From the NCBI RefSeq assembly GCF_902141855.1, contig NZ_CABFVH010000008.1, positions 1-64,000 of the forward strand: a stretch of DNA of 64,000 nt. Reading direction: 5' to 3'. The stretch is from Methylobacterium dankookense (GTDB taxonomy: Bacteria; Pseudomonadota; Alphaproteobacteria; Rhizobiales; Beijerinckiaceae). The number at the start of each line of letters is the position of its first letter. Position 1 is the first letter of the stretch. Under the pieces are notes generated by a model. The model saw only the letters and a program-made list of their open reading frames with translations. It had not been told where the DNA came from and did not search any database. Positions 46,534-57,542 of the stretch are shown in pieces. The position numbers and the translations under genes were made by a program.

Positions 46534-48050
46534 TGCCCGAAGCGAGCGACTTCGCCGCCGTCCGGGCGGCCTACGAGGCCGGCCGCCCGACGCTGCTCAG
46601 CCTCACCCTGGTCGCCGACCTCGAGACCCCGGTCGCGGCCTTCCTGAAGCTCCGGGCCTGCCAGGGCGGGCCGGCCTTCCTGCTCGAATCCGTCGAGGGC
46701 GGCGCCGTGCGCGGGCGCTACTCGATGATCGGGCTCGACCCCGACCTGATCTGGCGCTGCCGCGACGGCCGCCCCGAGCGCACGCACGGTCCCGACCTCG
46801 CCCGCTTCGAGCCGGACGCGCGGAAGCCGCTGGAGAGCCTCCGGGCGCTCATCGCCGAGAGCGCGATCGGGGACGCGGGCGAGGATCTGCCGCCGATGGC
46901 GGCCGGCCTGTTCGGCTATCTCGGCTACGACATGGTCCGGGCCATGGAGCGTCTGCCCGAGCCGAATCCGGACCCGCTCGGCGTGCCGGATGCGGTGATG
47001 ATCCGCCCGCGCACCATGGTGGTGTTCGACGCGGTGCGCGACCTCATCACCGTGGTCTGCCCGGTGCGGCCGTCCGAGGGCGTCCCGGCCAGGGCCGCCT
47101 ACGAGGCCGCGCTCGCCCGGCTCGACCGGGTGGCGGAGGCGCTGGAGGGCCCGCTGCCGATCGAGGCGCGGATCGACCTCGGCGACGTGGCCCATCCCGA
47201 GCCCGTCTCGAACACCACGCCGGACGCGTATGCGGCGATGGTGGCCAAGGCCAAGGAGTACATCGTCGCGGGCGACATCTTCCAGGTGGTGCTGTCGCAG
47301 CGCTTCGAGGCGCCCTTCACCCTGCCGGCCTTCGCCCTCTACCGCTCCCTGCGGCGGACGAACCCCGCGCCCTTCCTGTGCTACCTCGATTTCGAGGGCT
47401 TCCAGGTCGTCTGCTCCAGCCCCGAGATCCTGGTGCGCCTGCGCGACGGCACGGTGACGATCCGCCCGATCGCCGGCACGCGGCGGCGCGGCGCCACGCC
47501 GGCCGAGGACAGGGCGCTCGCCGAGGAGCTGCTCGCCGACCCGAAGGAGCGCTCCGAGCACCTGATGCTGCTCGATCTCGGCCGCAACGACGTCGGCCGC
47601 GTCTCCCGCATCGGCAGCGTGCGGGTCACGGACTCGTTCTTCCTCGAATATTACAGCCAGGTGATGCACATCGTCTCGAACGTCGAGGGCGACATCGATC
47701 CCGCCCACGACGCCCTCTCGGCGCTGGCCGCGGGCTTTCCCGCCGGCACGGTCTCGGGTGCGCCGAAGGTGCGGGCGATGGAGATCATCGACGAATTGGA
47801 GCGCGAGAAGCGCGGCCCCTATGGCGGCTGCATCGGCTATTTCGGCGCGCGCGGCGAGATGGATACCTGCATCGTGCTGCGCACCGCGATCGTGAAGGAC
47901 GGGCGCATGCACGTCCAGGCGGGCGCCGGCATCGTCTACGACTCGAACCCCGCCTCCGAGCAGCAGGAATGCGTGAACAAGGCGCGTGCCCTGTTCCGGG
48001 CCGCCGAGGAGGCCGTGCGCTTCGCGGCCCAGGCGCGCCGGGGGCAGTGA
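46533..48050 (+). CDS. trpE: Anthranilate synthase component I
   Basis: The 505-residue enzyme has the N-terminal LLES Trp-binding region (FLLESVEGGAVRGRYSMIG) and the catalytic chorismate-binding region: RPIAGTRRRGATPAEDRAL, ERSEHLMLLDLGRNDVGRVS, LAAGFPAGTVSGAPKVRAM and YGGCIGYFG. With TrpG it turns chorismate and glutamine into anthranilate. The retained LLES motif suggests feedback inhibition by tryptophan. A chemoreceptor pseudogene separates it from trpG. I saw no leader peptide or attenuator, since the coding regions overlap upstream. Confidence 0.96.
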   Translation: MPEASDFAAVRAAYEAGRPTLLSLTLVADLETPVAAFLKLRACQGGPAFLLESVEGGAVRGRYSMIGLDPDLIWRCRDGRPERTHGPDLARFEPDARKPLESLRALIAESAIGDAGEDLPPMAAGLFGYLGYDMVRAMERLPEPNPDPLGVPDAVMIRPRTMVVFDAVRDLITVVCPVRPSEGVPARAAYEAALARLDRVAEALEGPLPIEARIDLGDVAHPEPVSNTTPDAYAAMVAKAKEYIVAGDIFQVVLSQRFEAPFTLPAFALYRSLRRTNPAPFLCYLDFEGFQVVCSSPEILVRLRDGTVTIRPIAGTRRRGATPAEDRALAEELLADPKERSEHLMLLDLGRNDVGRVSRIGSVRVTDSFFLEYYSQVMHIVSNVEGDIDPAHDALSALAAGFPAGTVSGAPKVRAMEIIDELEREKRGPYGGCIGYFGARGEMDTCIVLRTAIVKDGRMHVQAGAGIVYDSNPASEQQECVNKARALFRAAEEAVRFAAQARRGQ

Positions 48051-48214
48051 TCCACGCCGCCAGGCCGAGGGCGGGCGAGGCGGAGATGTCTCTTCGATAA
48101 AGAGAAGTCGAAGGACGTAGATCGTTTCTTCCGGCAAGCATATTTCCCGGGAGACGCGGAATTTTAGGCGGCTTTGTTTAAAACTAGCGCAAGGAACGCG
48201 CCCTATTCGCTCGC

Positions 48215-48233
48215 TGCATCGCACCCTGATGCA
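48215..48233. repeat. Inverted repeat upstream of the chemoreceptor gene
   Basis: TGCATC and GATGCA are separated by seven bases (48215-48220 and 48228-48233). It lies 15 bases before the chemoreceptor ATG, in an AT-richer spacer (48051-48248) that otherwise shows no recognisable element. It might be an operator or a translational hairpin. Confidence 0.35.
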
Positions 48234-48248
48234 TGTGGCAGAAGCGAT

Positions 48249-49934
48249 ATGCGCGCCTCGTTGAGCCTCAAGCTCGTCTCCGTGATCGTCCTCCTCGGCG
48301 GCATCGCCGCCGGTATCTCGGCCTTCGCCCTCTACGAGGCCGCCGAGCGCCAGCATTGGTCCGAGCGGACGGAGGCGGTGTGGAATGCCGGCCTTCAGGC
48401 GAGCGGCCTCGCCCGCGCCATCGAGCACACGGTGGTGCAGGCGACGGCGCTCTACACCGCCGCCGACACGGAGGAGGCGCGGGGACGCCTCGCCGCCCTG
48501 CAGGGGGCGCTGGCCGAGGTGGAGCGGCTGCGCGGGCCCTTCCTCGCCGCGATGGAGGGCCACCTCCCGGCCGCGGAGGAGCGTCGGCTCGACCTCGCCG
48601 TGAAGGAGTTCGTGGCCTACCAGACCGATACGGCCGAGCTCGGCCTCACGGTCTCGCCGAAGGCGGCCCTGATCCAGGGCACCGACGAGGCGACGGTGGC
48701 CAACCGCGAGCGGATGGTGGCGCGGATCAACGATCTCGGCCGTACCGTGCTGGCGACCCTCGACGCGCAGCGCCAGGCGACGGCCGAGGCGCGGGACCGC
48801 GCCACCCTGGCGCTGATCGCCGGGCCGGCCCTCGCGATCGGGCTCGGCCTGGTGGCGGCCCTCTGGATCGTGATCACCCAGATCCGCGAGCCCCTGAACC
48901 GGCTGCGGCAGGCGATGCAGGATCTCGCCGCGGGCCGGCTCGACGGCGTCGTGCCGTTCACGAGCCGTCGCGACGAGGTCGGCGCCATGGCCCGGACCAT
49001 CGCGGCCTTCCAGGCGGCTCTGATCGAGAAGGACCGGCTCGACCTGTCGGCGCGGGCGCGGGTGGACGAGGATGCGGCGCGGGCCGAGCGCCTCGCCGAG
49101 GCGACCCAGGCCTTCGAGTAGGAGACCGGCGCCGCCGTCGCCGAGCTCGCGGGCTCCGCCGAGGCGATGCGGGCGGCCGCCGACAGCCTCACCGGGACGG
49201 CGGAGGACATGGCGGGCCGCGCCGGGATCGTCTCCGGCGCCTCCGGGCAGTCGGCCGAACTGGTGAACGGGGTCGCGGGGGCAGCCGAGGAGCTGTCGAG
49301 CTCGGCCCGCGCCATCGCCGAGCAGGTCGAGCGGGCCCGCACCATCTCGGACGTGGCCCTGTCCGATACAAGCAGCCTGGAGGAGACCGTCCAGGCGCTC
49401 GCCCGCGCCGCCGCCGAGATCGGGACCGTCAGCTCCCTGATCCGCAGCGTGGCGGACCAGACCAGCCTGCTCGCCCTCAACGCGACGATCGAGTCGGCCC
49501 GCGCCGGTGCCGCGGGCCGCGGCTTCGCCGTGGTCGCCGCCGAGGTGAAGGCGCTGGCGGGGCAGACCGCCCTCGCCACGGACCGCATCGTCGCCCAGGT
49601 GGAGGCGATCGAGACGGCCTCCGGCGGCACCGCCGCGGCGATCGGCTCGATCCGGAGCACCGTGGTTCAGCTGGGGCTGATCGCGTCGGAGGTCTCGGGC
49701 GCGGCCGAGCAGCAGGGGCAGGCCAGCCAGGAGATCGCCTCGGCCATCGCGCGGGCGGCCATGGAGGTGCGGACGGTGTCCGACAGCGTCGCGGACATGC
49801 GCGGCGCCGCCGCCTCGAACGCCGAGCGGGCGGGCGAGGTCCGGAGCGGAGCGGTGCGCGTGAGCGACGGCGCCGCGAGCCTCGAGGCTGCGGTCACGAC
49901 CTTCCTGCTGCGGGTGCACGCGGCCGAGGCGTAG
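48249..49934 (+). pseudogene. Methyl-accepting chemotaxis protein gene interrupted by an in-frame amber codon
   Basis: The frame encodes a two-helix chemoreceptor: an N-terminal transmembrane segment (LVSVIVLLGGIAAGISAFAL), a periplasmic helical sensor, a second transmembrane segment (LALIAGPALAIGLGLVAALWIVI), and HAMP (about 215-265). TAG at 49119-49121 (codon 291) then stops it. The same frame continues with ETGAAVAEL and a complete signalling domain ([19 protein letters not shown], then [18 protein letters not shown]) to TAG at 49932. Total length is 562 codons. The next base changes nothing about frame, so a CAG-to-TAG change is the simplest explanation; a sequencing error is the other. 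Downstream ATG at 49167 lacks a ribosome-binding site. No che genes are nearby. Confidence 0.82.
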
Positions 49935-50034
49935 CGGCGGGCGGGCCGGATGGCGCCGATGCGGCGCCGGTCCCGGTTGACCGTCGGCGGATAGACGGCC
50001 ACATCGGCGGGGATCTTCCGGAAAGCCGCCGGCC

Positions 50035-50649
50035 ATGGCCAACGTCCTCGTCATCGACAACTACGATTCCTTCACCTGGAATCTCGTCCATCTGATCGGT
50101 CCGCTCTGCGGGTCGATCGAGGTCGTGCGCAACGATGCCGTCACGGTGGACGACATCCGCGCCCGGGCGCCGGACGCGCTGGTGCTCTCGCCGGGGCCCT
50201 GCACGCCGAACGAGGCCGGGATCTGCCTCGATGCGGTGAAGTCCCTGAGCGGCGAGATCCCGATCTTCGGCGTCTGCCTCGGCCTGCAGACGATCGGGCA
50301 GGCCTTCGGCGGCGCGGTGGTGCGTGCGCCGATCCCGATGCACGGCAAGGTCTCGACCATCCGGCACGCGGCGCGCGGCGTGTTCCGCGGCCTCAACGAC
50401 ACCTTCGACGCCACGCGCTACCACTCGCTCGTGGTGGAGCGGGACGGCTGCCCGGACAGCCTCGCCGTCACGGCCGAGGCCGACGGGCTGATCATGGGGC
50501 TGGAGCACACGCAACTCCCCGTGCACGGGGTGCAGTTCCACCCCGAGAGCATCCTCTCGGAGCATGGCAGCCGGATCCTGCGCAACTTCCTCGATATCGC
50601 CGCGGCCTGGAACGCGGAGCGTGACAAGCGCGGGCCGGGCGTGCATTGA
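50035..50649 (+). CDS. trpG: Anthranilate synthase component II (glutamine amidotransferase)
   Basis: The 204-residue class I amidotransferase has VLVIDNYDSFTWNLVHL, LSPGPCTPNEAG, the nucleophile Cys in IFGVCLGLQTIGQAFGG, and His-x-Glu in HGVQFHPESILSEHG. It releases ammonia from glutamine for TrpE. In the same strand order with trpD and trpC it forms the usual alphaproteobacterial trpGDC group, here split from trpE by the chemoreceptor pseudogene. It might instead serve para-aminobenzoate synthesis, but the location argues for tryptophan. Confidence 0.95.
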   Translation: MANVLVIDNYDSFTWNLVHLIGPLCGSIEVVRNDAVTVDDIRARAPDALVLSPGPCTPNEAGICLDAVKSLSGEIPIFGVCLGLQTIGQAFGGAVVRAPIPMHGKVSTIRHAARGVFRGLNDTFDATRYHSLVVERDGCPDSLAVTAEADGLIMGLEHTQLPVHGVQFHPESILSEHGSRILRNFLDIAAAWNAERDKRGPGVH

Positions 50650-50688
50650 CGCGTCCGTAACGCACACGGTCTCGCTCACCCGGCGCGC

Positions 50689-51702
50689 ATGGATTCGTTC
50701 AAGCCCCATCTGGCGAAGGTCGCGAGCGGCCAAGCGCTCGACCGCGCCGAGGCGCGCGCCGCCTTCGAGGATCTCCTCTCCGGCGAAGTGACGCCCGTCC
50801 AGGCCGGCGCCTTCCTGGTCGCCCTCAAGGTGCGCGGCGAGAGCACGGAGGAGATCGTCGGCGCCGTCGAGGCCATGCGCGCGCGCATGGTGCGGGTCGA
50901 GGGCGGCGCCGAGGCCGTCGACGTGGTCGGCACCGGCGGCGACCATTCCGGCAGCTACAACGTCTCGACGCTCGCCGCGATCCTCACCGCCGCCTGCGGC
51001 GTACCGGTGGCCAAGCACGGCAACCGCGCCGCGACCTCGCGCTCGGGCGCTGCGGACGTGCTCGCCGCGCTCGGCGTGAAGCTCGGCCTGCCCCCGGCGG
51101 CGCTCAGCCGCTGCCTCGCGGAGGCCGGCCTCTGCTTCATGTTCGCCCAGGCCCATCACGGCGCCATGCGCCACGTGGCGGCGGTGCGCGCGGAACTGCC
51201 CGTGCGCACGATCTTCAACCTGCTCGGGCCGCTCTCGAACCCGGCCGGCGTCGAGCGCCAGCTCTTCGGGGTCTCGCAAGGGAGCTGGGCCGAGCCGCTG
51301 ACGCGGGTGCTCGCCGAACTCGGCAGCCGCCGGGTCTGGACCGTGCACGGCTCGGACGGGCTCGACGAGATCACGGTGACGGGCCCCACCGCCGTCGTCG
51401 TCCTCGACGCGGGCCGGATCACGCAGTTCACCATCGACCCACGCGAGGTGGGCCTGCCGCTGCGCACGCTCGAGGAGCTGCGCGGGGGCGACCCCGAGCA
51501 CAATGCCCGGGCGCTGGAGGCGGTGCTCGCGGGCGAACGCAACGCATACCGCGACATCGCGGTTCTCAATGCGGGAGCCGCCCTCGTCGTCGCAGGCGCC
51601 GCCGGGACCCTGGCCGAGGGTGTCGCGCGGGCGCAGGATGCGATCGATTCGGGTGCGGCCCGCGCGACGCTCGCCCGCCTCGTCGCGGTCTCGAACGGAT
51701 AG
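50689..51702 (+). CDS. trpD: Anthranilate phosphoribosyltransferase
   Basis: The 337-residue protein has [17 protein letters not shown] (glycine-rich PRPP loop), [38 protein letters not shown] and [15 protein letters not shown], all TrpD motifs. It joins anthranilate to phosphoribosyl pyrophosphate. It starts 39 bases after trpG and ends nine bases before trpC. Confidence 0.96.
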   Translation: MDSFKPHLAKVASGQALDRAEARAAFEDLLSGEVTPVQAGAFLVALKVRGESTEEIVGAVEAMRARMVRVEGGAEAVDVVGTGGDHSGSYNVSTLAAILTAACGVPVAKHGNRAATSRSGAADVLAALGVKLGLPPAALSRCLAEAGLCFMFAQAHHGAMRHVAAVRAELPVRTIFNLLGPLSNPAGVERQLFGVSQGSWAEPLTRVLAELGSRRVWTVHGSDGLDEITVTGPTAVVVLDAGRITQFTIDPREVGLPLRTLEELRGGDPEHNARALEAVLAGERNAYRDIAVLNAGAALVVAGAAGTLAEGVARAQDAIDSGAARATLARLVAVSNG

Positions 51703-51710
51703 GAGCACCG

Positions 51711-52583
51711 ATGTCCTCCGCCACCACCTCCGCGCCCGTGCCGGACGCCGAGGCCGGCGCCGAGCGCCCGAGCGTGCTCGCCCGGATCGAGGCCTACAAG
51801 CGCCGCGAGATCGCCGAGGCGAAATTGCGCGTGCCGCTCTCGAAGCTCGAGGCCCGTGTGGCCGAGGCCGATCCGCCCCGCGGCTTCGCCGACGCCGTCC
51901 GCGCCCACATCGCCGCCGACCGCCCGGCGCTCATCGCCGAGGTGAAGAAGGCCTCGCCCTCCAAGGGGCTGATCCGGGCCGATTTCGACCCGGCGGCCTT
52001 GGCGGTGGCCTATGCGGAGGGCGGCGCGACCTGCCTCTCGGTGCTCACCGACGAGCCCTCCTTCCAGGGCAAGCCGGACTATCTCGGCCAGGCCCGCGCG
52101 GCCTGCACCCTGCCGGTGCTGCGCAAGGACTTCCTGTTCGAGCCCTACCAGGTCTACGAGGCCCGGGCCTGGGGCGCCGACTGCATCCTCGTGATCATGG
52201 CCTGCCTCGACGACGACGAGGCGGAGGCGCTGGTCGAGACGGCGCACGACCTCGGCATGGACGTGCTCGCCGAGGTGCATGACGAGGCCGAGCTCGCCCG
52301 CGCCATCCCGCTGGGCACGGCGCTGATCGGCGTCAACAACCGCAACCTCAAGACCTTCGAGGTCTCGTTCGACACGGCGATCCGGCTCGGGCCGGGGATC
52401 CCGAAGGATCGCATCGCGGTGGCCGAGAGCGGCATCTCCACCCATGCCGACGTGGAGCGCCTGCGCGCGCACGGGCTCGACACCGTGCTCGTCGGCGAGA
52501 GCCTGATGCGGCAGGCGGACGTGACCGCCGCGACGCGTGCGCTCCTGTTCGGCGAGAAGGCCGCCCGCAAGGCGAAGGCGTGA
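51711..52583 (+). CDS. trpC: Indole-3-glycerol phosphate synthase
   Basis: The 290-residue barrel has [16 protein letters not shown] (catalytic Lys), [44 protein letters not shown] and [14 protein letters not shown], the TrpC motifs. It closes the ring to indole-3-glycerol phosphate. A fused PRAI domain is absent, as is normal in this group. moaC begins ten bases after its stop, so the molybdenum cofactor genes are read with the trp genes; this trpC-moaC-moeA-lexA order is common in Rhizobiales. Confidence 0.95.
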   Translation: MSSATTSAPVPDAEAGAERPSVLARIEAYKRREIAEAKLRVPLSKLEARVAEADPPRGFADAVRAHIAADRPALIAEVKKASPSKGLIRADFDPAALAVAYAEGGATCLSVLTDEPSFQGKPDYLGQARAACTLPVLRKDFLFEPYQVYEARAWGADCILVIMACLDDDEAEALVETAHDLGMDVLAEVHDEAELARAIPLGTALIGVNNRNLKTFEVSFDTAIRLGPGIPKDRIAVAESGISTHADVERLRAHGLDTVLVGESLMRQADVTAATRALLFGEKAARKAKA

Positions 52584-52593
52584 GCGGGGCGGC

Positions 52594-53082
52594 ATGGCGG
52601 GCCTGACCCATCTCGACGCGAGCGGCGCGGCCAACATGGTCGACGTCACCGAGAAGCCCGCGACCGACCGTACCGCGGTGGCGGAGGGCTTCGTGGCGAT
52701 GCGGCCCGAGACGCTCGCGCTGATCCGCGAGGGCGACGCCAAGAAGGGCGACGTCATCGGCACGGCCCGGCTCGCCGGCATCATGGCGGCCAAGCGCACC
52801 CACGAGCTGATCCCCCTCTGCCACCCGCTGCTCCTCTCGAAGGTGAAGGTGGAGTGCGCCCTCGACGACGCGCTGCCGGGCCTGCGCCTCACCGCCGAGG
52901 TGCGCGTGCAGGGGCCGACGGGAGTGGAGATGGAGGCGCTGACCGCCGTCTCGGTGGCCTGCCTCACGGTCTACGACATGGTGAAGGCGGTGGACCGCGG
53001 CATGCGGATCGAGGGCATCCGCTTGCTCGCCAAGGATGGCGGCCGCTCCGGCGCCTATCGCGCGGACGAGGGGCAGGCGTGA
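52594..53082 (+). CDS. moaC: Cyclic pyranopterin monophosphate synthase
   Basis: The 162-residue protein has [60 protein letters not shown] and [11 protein letters not shown], which are the MoaC signatures with the catalytic Lys residues in place. It completes the first step of molybdenum cofactor synthesis with MoaA. Its stop overlaps the GTG start of moeA. Confidence 0.96.
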   Translation: MAGLTHLDASGAANMVDVTEKPATDRTAVAEGFVAMRPETLALIREGDAKKGDVIGTARLAGIMAAKRTHELIPLCHPLLLSKVKVECALDDALPGLRLTAEVRVQGPTGVEMEALTAVSVACLTVYDMVKAVDRGMRIEGIRLLAKDGGRSGAYRADEGQA

Positions 53083-54308
53083 GCGGCCTGATCCCGGTCG
53101 CGGAGGCGCTGCGGCGGGTGCTGGCCTCCGTGCCGGGCCCCGTCGAGGCGGAGACGGTGCCGTTGGCCCGCGCCGCCGGGCGGACGCTCGCCGAGGACGT
53201 GACGGCGACGCGCACGCAGCCGCCCTTCGAGGCCTCCGCCATGGACGGCTACGCGGTGCGCGGCAGCGATGCGGACCGGGCCGGGGCGGTGCTCCGGCTC
53301 ATCGGCACCAGCGCCGCCGGCCACGGCTTCCGCGGGGCGGTCGGGCCCGGCGAGGCGGTGCGGATCTTCACGGGCGCGCCCGTGCCGGAGGGCGCCGACG
53401 CCATCGTGATCCAGGAGAACGCGCAGGCCGAGGGCGGGACGGTGCGCGTGCTGGAGCCGGTGGTGGCCGGCCGCTTCCTGCGCCGGGCCGGCCTCGATTT
53501 CAGCGCGGGCGACCGGCTCCTGCGCGCGGGCGAGAGCCTCGACGCGCGCCGGATCGCGCTCGCGGCGGCGGCCGGCCGGCCGTCCCTCAGCCTGCGCCGG
53601 AAACCCCGCGTCGCGGTGCTCGCCACCGGGGACGAGCTCGTCGCGCCGGGCGAGGAGCCGGCCTGGGACCAGATCGTCGCCTCGAACGCGCTGGCGCTCG
53701 CCGCCCTCGTCGAGGCCGCCGGCGGCGAGGCGATCGACCTCGGCATCGCCTCGGACGACCACGCTGCGCTGGAGAACGCCTTCCGCCGCGCGAAGGAGGC
53801 CCGGGCCGACCTCCTGGTGACGCTGGGCGGCGCCTCGGTGGGCGACCACGACCTCGTCCAGGCGGCGCTCGCCAGGGAGGGGCTGGAACTCGGCTTCTGG
53901 CGGGTGGCTTTGCGGCCCGGCAAGCCGCTGATGCACGGGCGCCTCGGACCGATGCTGGTGATCGGCCTGCCCGGCAATCCGGTCTCCTCCATCGTCTGCG
54001 GCTACCTGTTCGTGGTGCCGGCGATCCGGGCCTTGCTCGGCGATCCCGTGGCCGGGGCCGACCGCAGCGAGCCGGCTCTGCTCGGGCGCGACGTCGAGGC
54101 CAATGACGGGCGCGAGGACTATATGCGCGCGCAGCTCGACACCGCCCCCGACCGCCTGCCCGTCGCCACGCCGGAGCGCCGCCAGGATTCCTCCATGCTC
54201 GCCGTGCTCGGCCAGGCGGAGGCCCTGCTGATCCGCCCGCCCCACGCCCCGGCCGCGCGGGCGGGCGATTCCTGCCGCATCATCCGCCTCGACCGGCGTC
54301 TGATCTGA
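53079..54308 (+). CDS. moeA: Molybdopterin molybdenumtransferase
   Basis: The 409-residue enzyme has [57 protein letters not shown] and [10 protein letters not shown], all MoeA motifs. It inserts molybdate into molybdopterin with release of AMP. A GTG start overlaps the moaC stop, GTGA style. Formate dehydrogenase encoded at the right end of the window is one consumer of this cofactor. Confidence 0.95.
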   Translation: MSGLIPVAEALRRVLASVPGPVEAETVPLARAAGRTLAEDVTATRTQPPFEASAMDGYAVRGSDADRAGAVLRLIGTSAAGHGFRGAVGPGEAVRIFTGAPVPEGADAIVIQENAQAEGGTVRVLEPVVAGRFLRRAGLDFSAGDRLLRAGESLDARRIALAAAAGRPSLSLRRKPRVAVLATGDELVAPGEEPAWDQIVASNALALAALVEAAGGEAIDLGIASDDHAALENAFRRAKEARADLLVTLGGASVGDHDLVQAALAREGLELGFWRVALRPGKPLMHGRLGPMLVIGLPGNPVSSIVCGYLFVVPAIRALLGDPVAGADRSEPALLGRDVEANDGREDYMRAQLDTAPDRLPVATPERRQDSSMLAVLGQAEALLIRPPHAPAARAGDSCRIIRLDRRLI

Positions 54309-54335
54309 GGAATGGTTTCGCGAAGGGATCTTGCG

Positions 54336-54350
54336 GAACACTTGTGGAAC
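54336..54350. promoter_or_regulatory. LexA operator (SOS box) upstream of lexA
   Basis: GAACACTTGTGGAAC is a perfect direct repeat GAAC-N7-GAAC, which on the other strand reads GTTC-N7-GTTC. That is the alphaproteobacterial LexA box. It lies about 69 bases before the lexA ATG, so the gene very probably represses itself. Confidence 0.85.
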
Positions 54351-54418
54351 GTTTAACGTGTTCGTGGTTTGTTTCGGAAGCCGAGAATCGGACTTCTCAC
54401 GGATGCGAGTGCCGCACG

Positions 54419-55141
54419 ATGCTGACGCGTAAACAGCTGGATCTCCTGCGCTTCATCCAGCAGCGGCTGCGCGAGAGCGGCGTGCCGCCGTCCTTCGACG
54501 AGATGAAGGATGCCCTCGACCTCAAGTCGAAGTCGGGCATCCACCGCCTCATCACCGCCCTCGAGGAGCGCGGCTTTCTCCGCCGCCTGCCGAACCGCGC
54601 GCGGGCGATCGAGGTGATCCGCCTGCCCGAGAGCCTGGGCGCGGTGCCGCCCGTCCCGGCGGCAGCCGGCGAGCCGCGCCGCTTCACCCCGAGCGTGGTC
54701 GAGGGCGGCAAGAAGGGCCCGGCGCGCCCGACCGCGCAGGCCACCGACGAGCAGGGCCGCGCCATCTCCATCCCGATCATGGGCCGGATCGCGGCCGGTA
54801 CGCCGATCTCGGCGATCCAGAACCAGAGCTCCGCCATCACCCTCTCGCCCGACTTCCTGGCGAGCGGCGAGCACTACGCGCTGGAGGTACGCGGCGATTC
54901 GATGGTGGAGGCCGGCATCCTCGACGGCGACCTCGTGGTCATCCGCAAGCAGGATACCGCCAATACCGGCGACATCATCGTCGCCCTGATCGACGACGAG
55001 GAGGCGACCCTGAAGCGCCTGCGCAAGCGCGGCTCCTCGATCGCCCTGGAGGCGGCCAACCCGGCCTATGAAACCCGCGTGCTCGGCCCCGACCGGGTGC
55101 AGATCCAGGGCCGTCTGGTCAGCCTCGTGCGCCGCTACTGA
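54419..55141 (+). CDS. lexA: LexA repressor
   Basis: The 240-residue protein has the N-terminal winged-helix ([20 protein letters not shown], then [20 protein letters not shown]) and a linker with the Ala-Gly cleavage bond in [12 protein letters not shown]. The catalytic Ser in [11 protein letters not shown] and Lys in EATLKRLRK follow. RecA-stimulated self-cleavage would induce the SOS response. The start at 54419 gives the usual N terminus. It is the last gene of the trp-moa run and has its own SOS box. Its 3' end overlaps the convergent comEC by seven bases. Confidence 0.96.
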   Translation: MLTRKQLDLLRFIQQRLRESGVPPSFDEMKDALDLKSKSGIHRLITALEERGFLRRLPNRARAIEVIRLPESLGAVPPVPAAAGEPRRFTPSVVEGGKKGPARPTAQATDEQGRAISIPIMGRIAAGTPISAIQNQSSAITLSPDFLASGEHYALEVRGDSMVEAGILDGDLVVIRKQDTANTGDIIVALIDDEEATLKRLRKRGSSIALEAANPAYETRVLGPDRVQIQGRLVSLVRRY

Positions 55142-57381
55142 GGCGCCTCGTCCCCCGGCTCGCCGGGGGACGGCTCATCCTGCGGGTCGGGCGGCCCGGT
55201 CGATGCCGGGGGCTCGGTGGAGGCGGCGGGGCGCAATTCCGCCGTCCGTCCCGGAGGCTCCGGCCGGCCGGGGCGCCGCGCATGCGAGATGGCGAAGCCT
55301 TGCGGCGTCGCCCGGAGCGCCGTCGCGCCGTGGCGGCCGAGATAGGCCCTGTCGATGACGAGGGCGGCGCAGTTCGGCGGCGCCGTCAGGCCCGAGACCA
55401 CCACCGCGGCGCGGGCGCAATCCTCCGCGAAGGCCCGCCGGTCGCGGACGAAGGCCACCGCGCGCCCATCGGCGAGGCGTCCGACGCAGCCGACCGGGTC
55501 GCAGACCGCCGATCCAGACGCCTCGCCCGGCTTGCGGGCATCCCCGTCCGCCTTCAGCCATTGCTCCATCACGAAGGCCGAGGGCTTTCCGAGCGCGAAA
55601 AGACGCCCGTCTGCCCCGCGCATGGCCGCGCCGCTGCCGTGACGATCGACGAAGATGTCGGGCCGCTCGGGCGCGGCGGCGAAGGCGAGGCCGCCGAGGG
55701 CCGGCGCGAGGGCGAGCCGGCGCAGGCCGGAGCCCGGCAGGGTGGCGAGGAGAAGCGCCACGGCGAGGCAGGCCAGGGCCGCCGGTGGGAAGGCCGGCAC
55801 CACGACGGTCGCGCCGCCGAACCCCTCGATCCAGGCCGAGATCGCGAGCATGCCGGCGACCGCCTGGCCCATCAGCCACCAGATCGGAACGTCGAGGGCG
55901 AAGGGATAGGCGAGGATGCCGAGCACCGCCGAGGGCATCACCACCAGCGACACGAGGGGCAGGGTCAGAGCGTTGCCGACGATCCCGAAGGGCTGCACCG
56001 TCTGGAAGTGAAAGGTGGCGAAGGGCGCCGTGGCGATCTGCGCGACGAGGGTGGTGCCGAGCGTGCCCACCACCGCGGAGAGCGCGAACGCGATGGCGCG
56101 TCCGAGCCGGCCCGCGCCCTCGCGCCGGAGCAGGTTGCCGTCGAGCAGGCGCGCGCAGGCGATCAGCCCGGCGACCGCTCCGAACGACATCTGGAAGCTC
56201 GGGCCGAGCAGCGCCTCCGGCTCGCGCGCCAGGGCGGCGAAGGCGGCGAGCGCGAGGTTGCGCATGGAGAGGGCCGGCCGGTCGACGAGGATCGCGCCGA
56301 GCATGATCAGGGTCATGACGAGGGCGCGCTGCGCCGCCACGTCCCAGCCGGAGAAGATGCAATAGGCGCCGACGCCGGCCATCGCGGCGCCCGCGGCGAT
56401 CTTCTTGATCGGCCAGAACAGGGCGAGGTGGGGAATCAGCGCGAGGGCCGCCCGCACCAGCCAGAACACGACGCCCGCGGCCAGCACCATGTGTAACCCG
56501 GAGATGGAGACGACGTGGTAGATGCCCGCCGCCCGCAGGGTCTCGTTGGTGGCCGGCGCGATCAGCCCGCGCTTGCCGGTCACCAGGGCGGCGGCGACGG
56601 CGCCGGCCTGGCCACCGGTCGCGTCGGCGATGCGGCGGGTAAGGGCGTTGCGCGCCGCGTCGATCTCCGCCGCGAGGCGCACGGCCGGCGGCGGCTGCTC
56701 GGCGGGGGGCTTCACCGCGATGCGGCCGGTCAGCGAGCCGACCGCGCCGATCCCGCGGAACCACGCGTCGCGGGCGAAGTCGTAGCCGCCGGGCCGCGCC
56801 GCCTCGGGCGGGGGCAGCAGGCGGGCGGTGGCCTCGATCCCGTCGCCCGGCCGGAGCGGGGGCGCCTTGCGGAAGGAGACGCGGACCCGGCGCGGCATCG
56901 CCTCCGGCGCCAGCGTGCCGAAGCGCGAGACCAGCACGACGAGGCGCGCTCCTTCCTCGCGCTCCTCGATCGATTCGATGATCCCGGCGAGCGGCGCGAT
57001 GGTGGTGCGTGCGAGCACGGGGGCGGCCACCTGCGAGACGCGCCAAGCCGCGCTTGCGAAGCCGAGCCAGCCGGCGGCAAGCGCCAGCAGCAGGGCGAGG
57101 GCGACCGGCCGGGCGCCGAGCCAGGGCAGCGGGGCGATGCAGAGTGCGGCCGCACCGAGCGGGGCCCAGAGCGCGGGCGCGCCCTCCGCGAGCCCGAAGA
57201 AGGCGAGGATCCCCATGCCGAAGGCGACGGCGAGCCAGGGGAACAGCCGGCGCTGCGCGGCCTCCTGCGCCAGGCAGGCGCCGAACCAGTCGCGCAGGGC
57301 CGGTGCGGCGAGGCGCAGCGGGCGCGAGGCCGCGGCGAGCGCGAGGCTCCCCCCGGTCCGACCCGCGCCGATCCGCTCCAT
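55135..57381 (-). CDS. comEC: ComEC/Rec2-family competence membrane protein
   Basis: The 748-residue polytopic protein shows the N-terminal DUF4131-type region ([19 protein letters not shown]), then the competence domain with [40 protein letters not shown] and [16 protein letters not shown]. The C-terminal beta-lactamase-like part lacks the HxHxDH metal motif of full-length Gram-positive ComEC, as expected in this class. It would form the DNA-uptake channel. Other com genes are not in view. The last bases overlap lexA. Confidence 0.9.
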   Translation of the reverse strand: MERIGAGRTGGSLALAAASRPLRLAAPALRDWFGACLAQEAAQRRLFPWLAVAFGMGILAFFGLAEGAPALWAPLGAAALCIAPLPWLGARPVALALLLALAAGWLGFASAAWRVSQVAAPVLARTTIAPLAGIIESIEEREEGARLVVLVSRFGTLAPEAMPRRVRVSFRKAPPLRPGDGIEATARLLPPPEAARPGGYDFARDAWFRGIGAVGSLTGRIAVKPPAEQPPPAVRLAAEIDAARNALTRRIADATGGQAGAVAAALVTGKRGLIAPATNETLRAAGIYHVVSISGLHMVLAAGVVFWLVRAALALIPHLALFWPIKKIAAGAAMAGVGAYCIFSGWDVAAQRALVMTLIMLGAILVDRPALSMRNLALAAFAALAREPEALLGPSFQMSFGAVAGLIACARLLDGNLLRREGAGRLGRAIAFALSAVVGTLGTTLVAQIATAPFATFHFQTVQPFGIVGNALTLPLVSLVVMPSAVLGILAYPFALDVPIWWLMGQAVAGMLAISAWIEGFGGATVVVPAFPPAALACLAVALLLATLPGSGLRRLALAPALGGLAFAAAPERPDIFVDRHGSGAAMRGADGRLFALGKPSAFVMEQWLKADGDARKPGEASGSAVCDPVGCVGRLADGRAVAFVRDRRAFAEDCARAAVVVSGLTAPPNCAALVIDRAYLGRHGATALRATPQGFAISHARRPGRPEPPGRTAELRPAASTEPPASTGPPDPQDEPSPGEPGDEAPQ

Positions 57382-57542
57382 CGCCGATGTCCATGGCCGC
57401 TGAACATTCGGGCGGCGTCAACGCTTTCTTAACGCATCGGGAGGGCCATGCTACAGCCGCCCGCTCGGCCCGACCGACCCCTCCGCCCGCCAGCCGATGC
57501 GTCCCCGCTGGACGCCCGCGCAGCACCTGCTATCCGAGTTCG

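Noticed and set aside
46374..50060. 1228-codon minus-strand frame opposite trpE and the chemoreceptor
   Set aside because: It is a shadow of coding genes on the plus strand; no recognisable domain.
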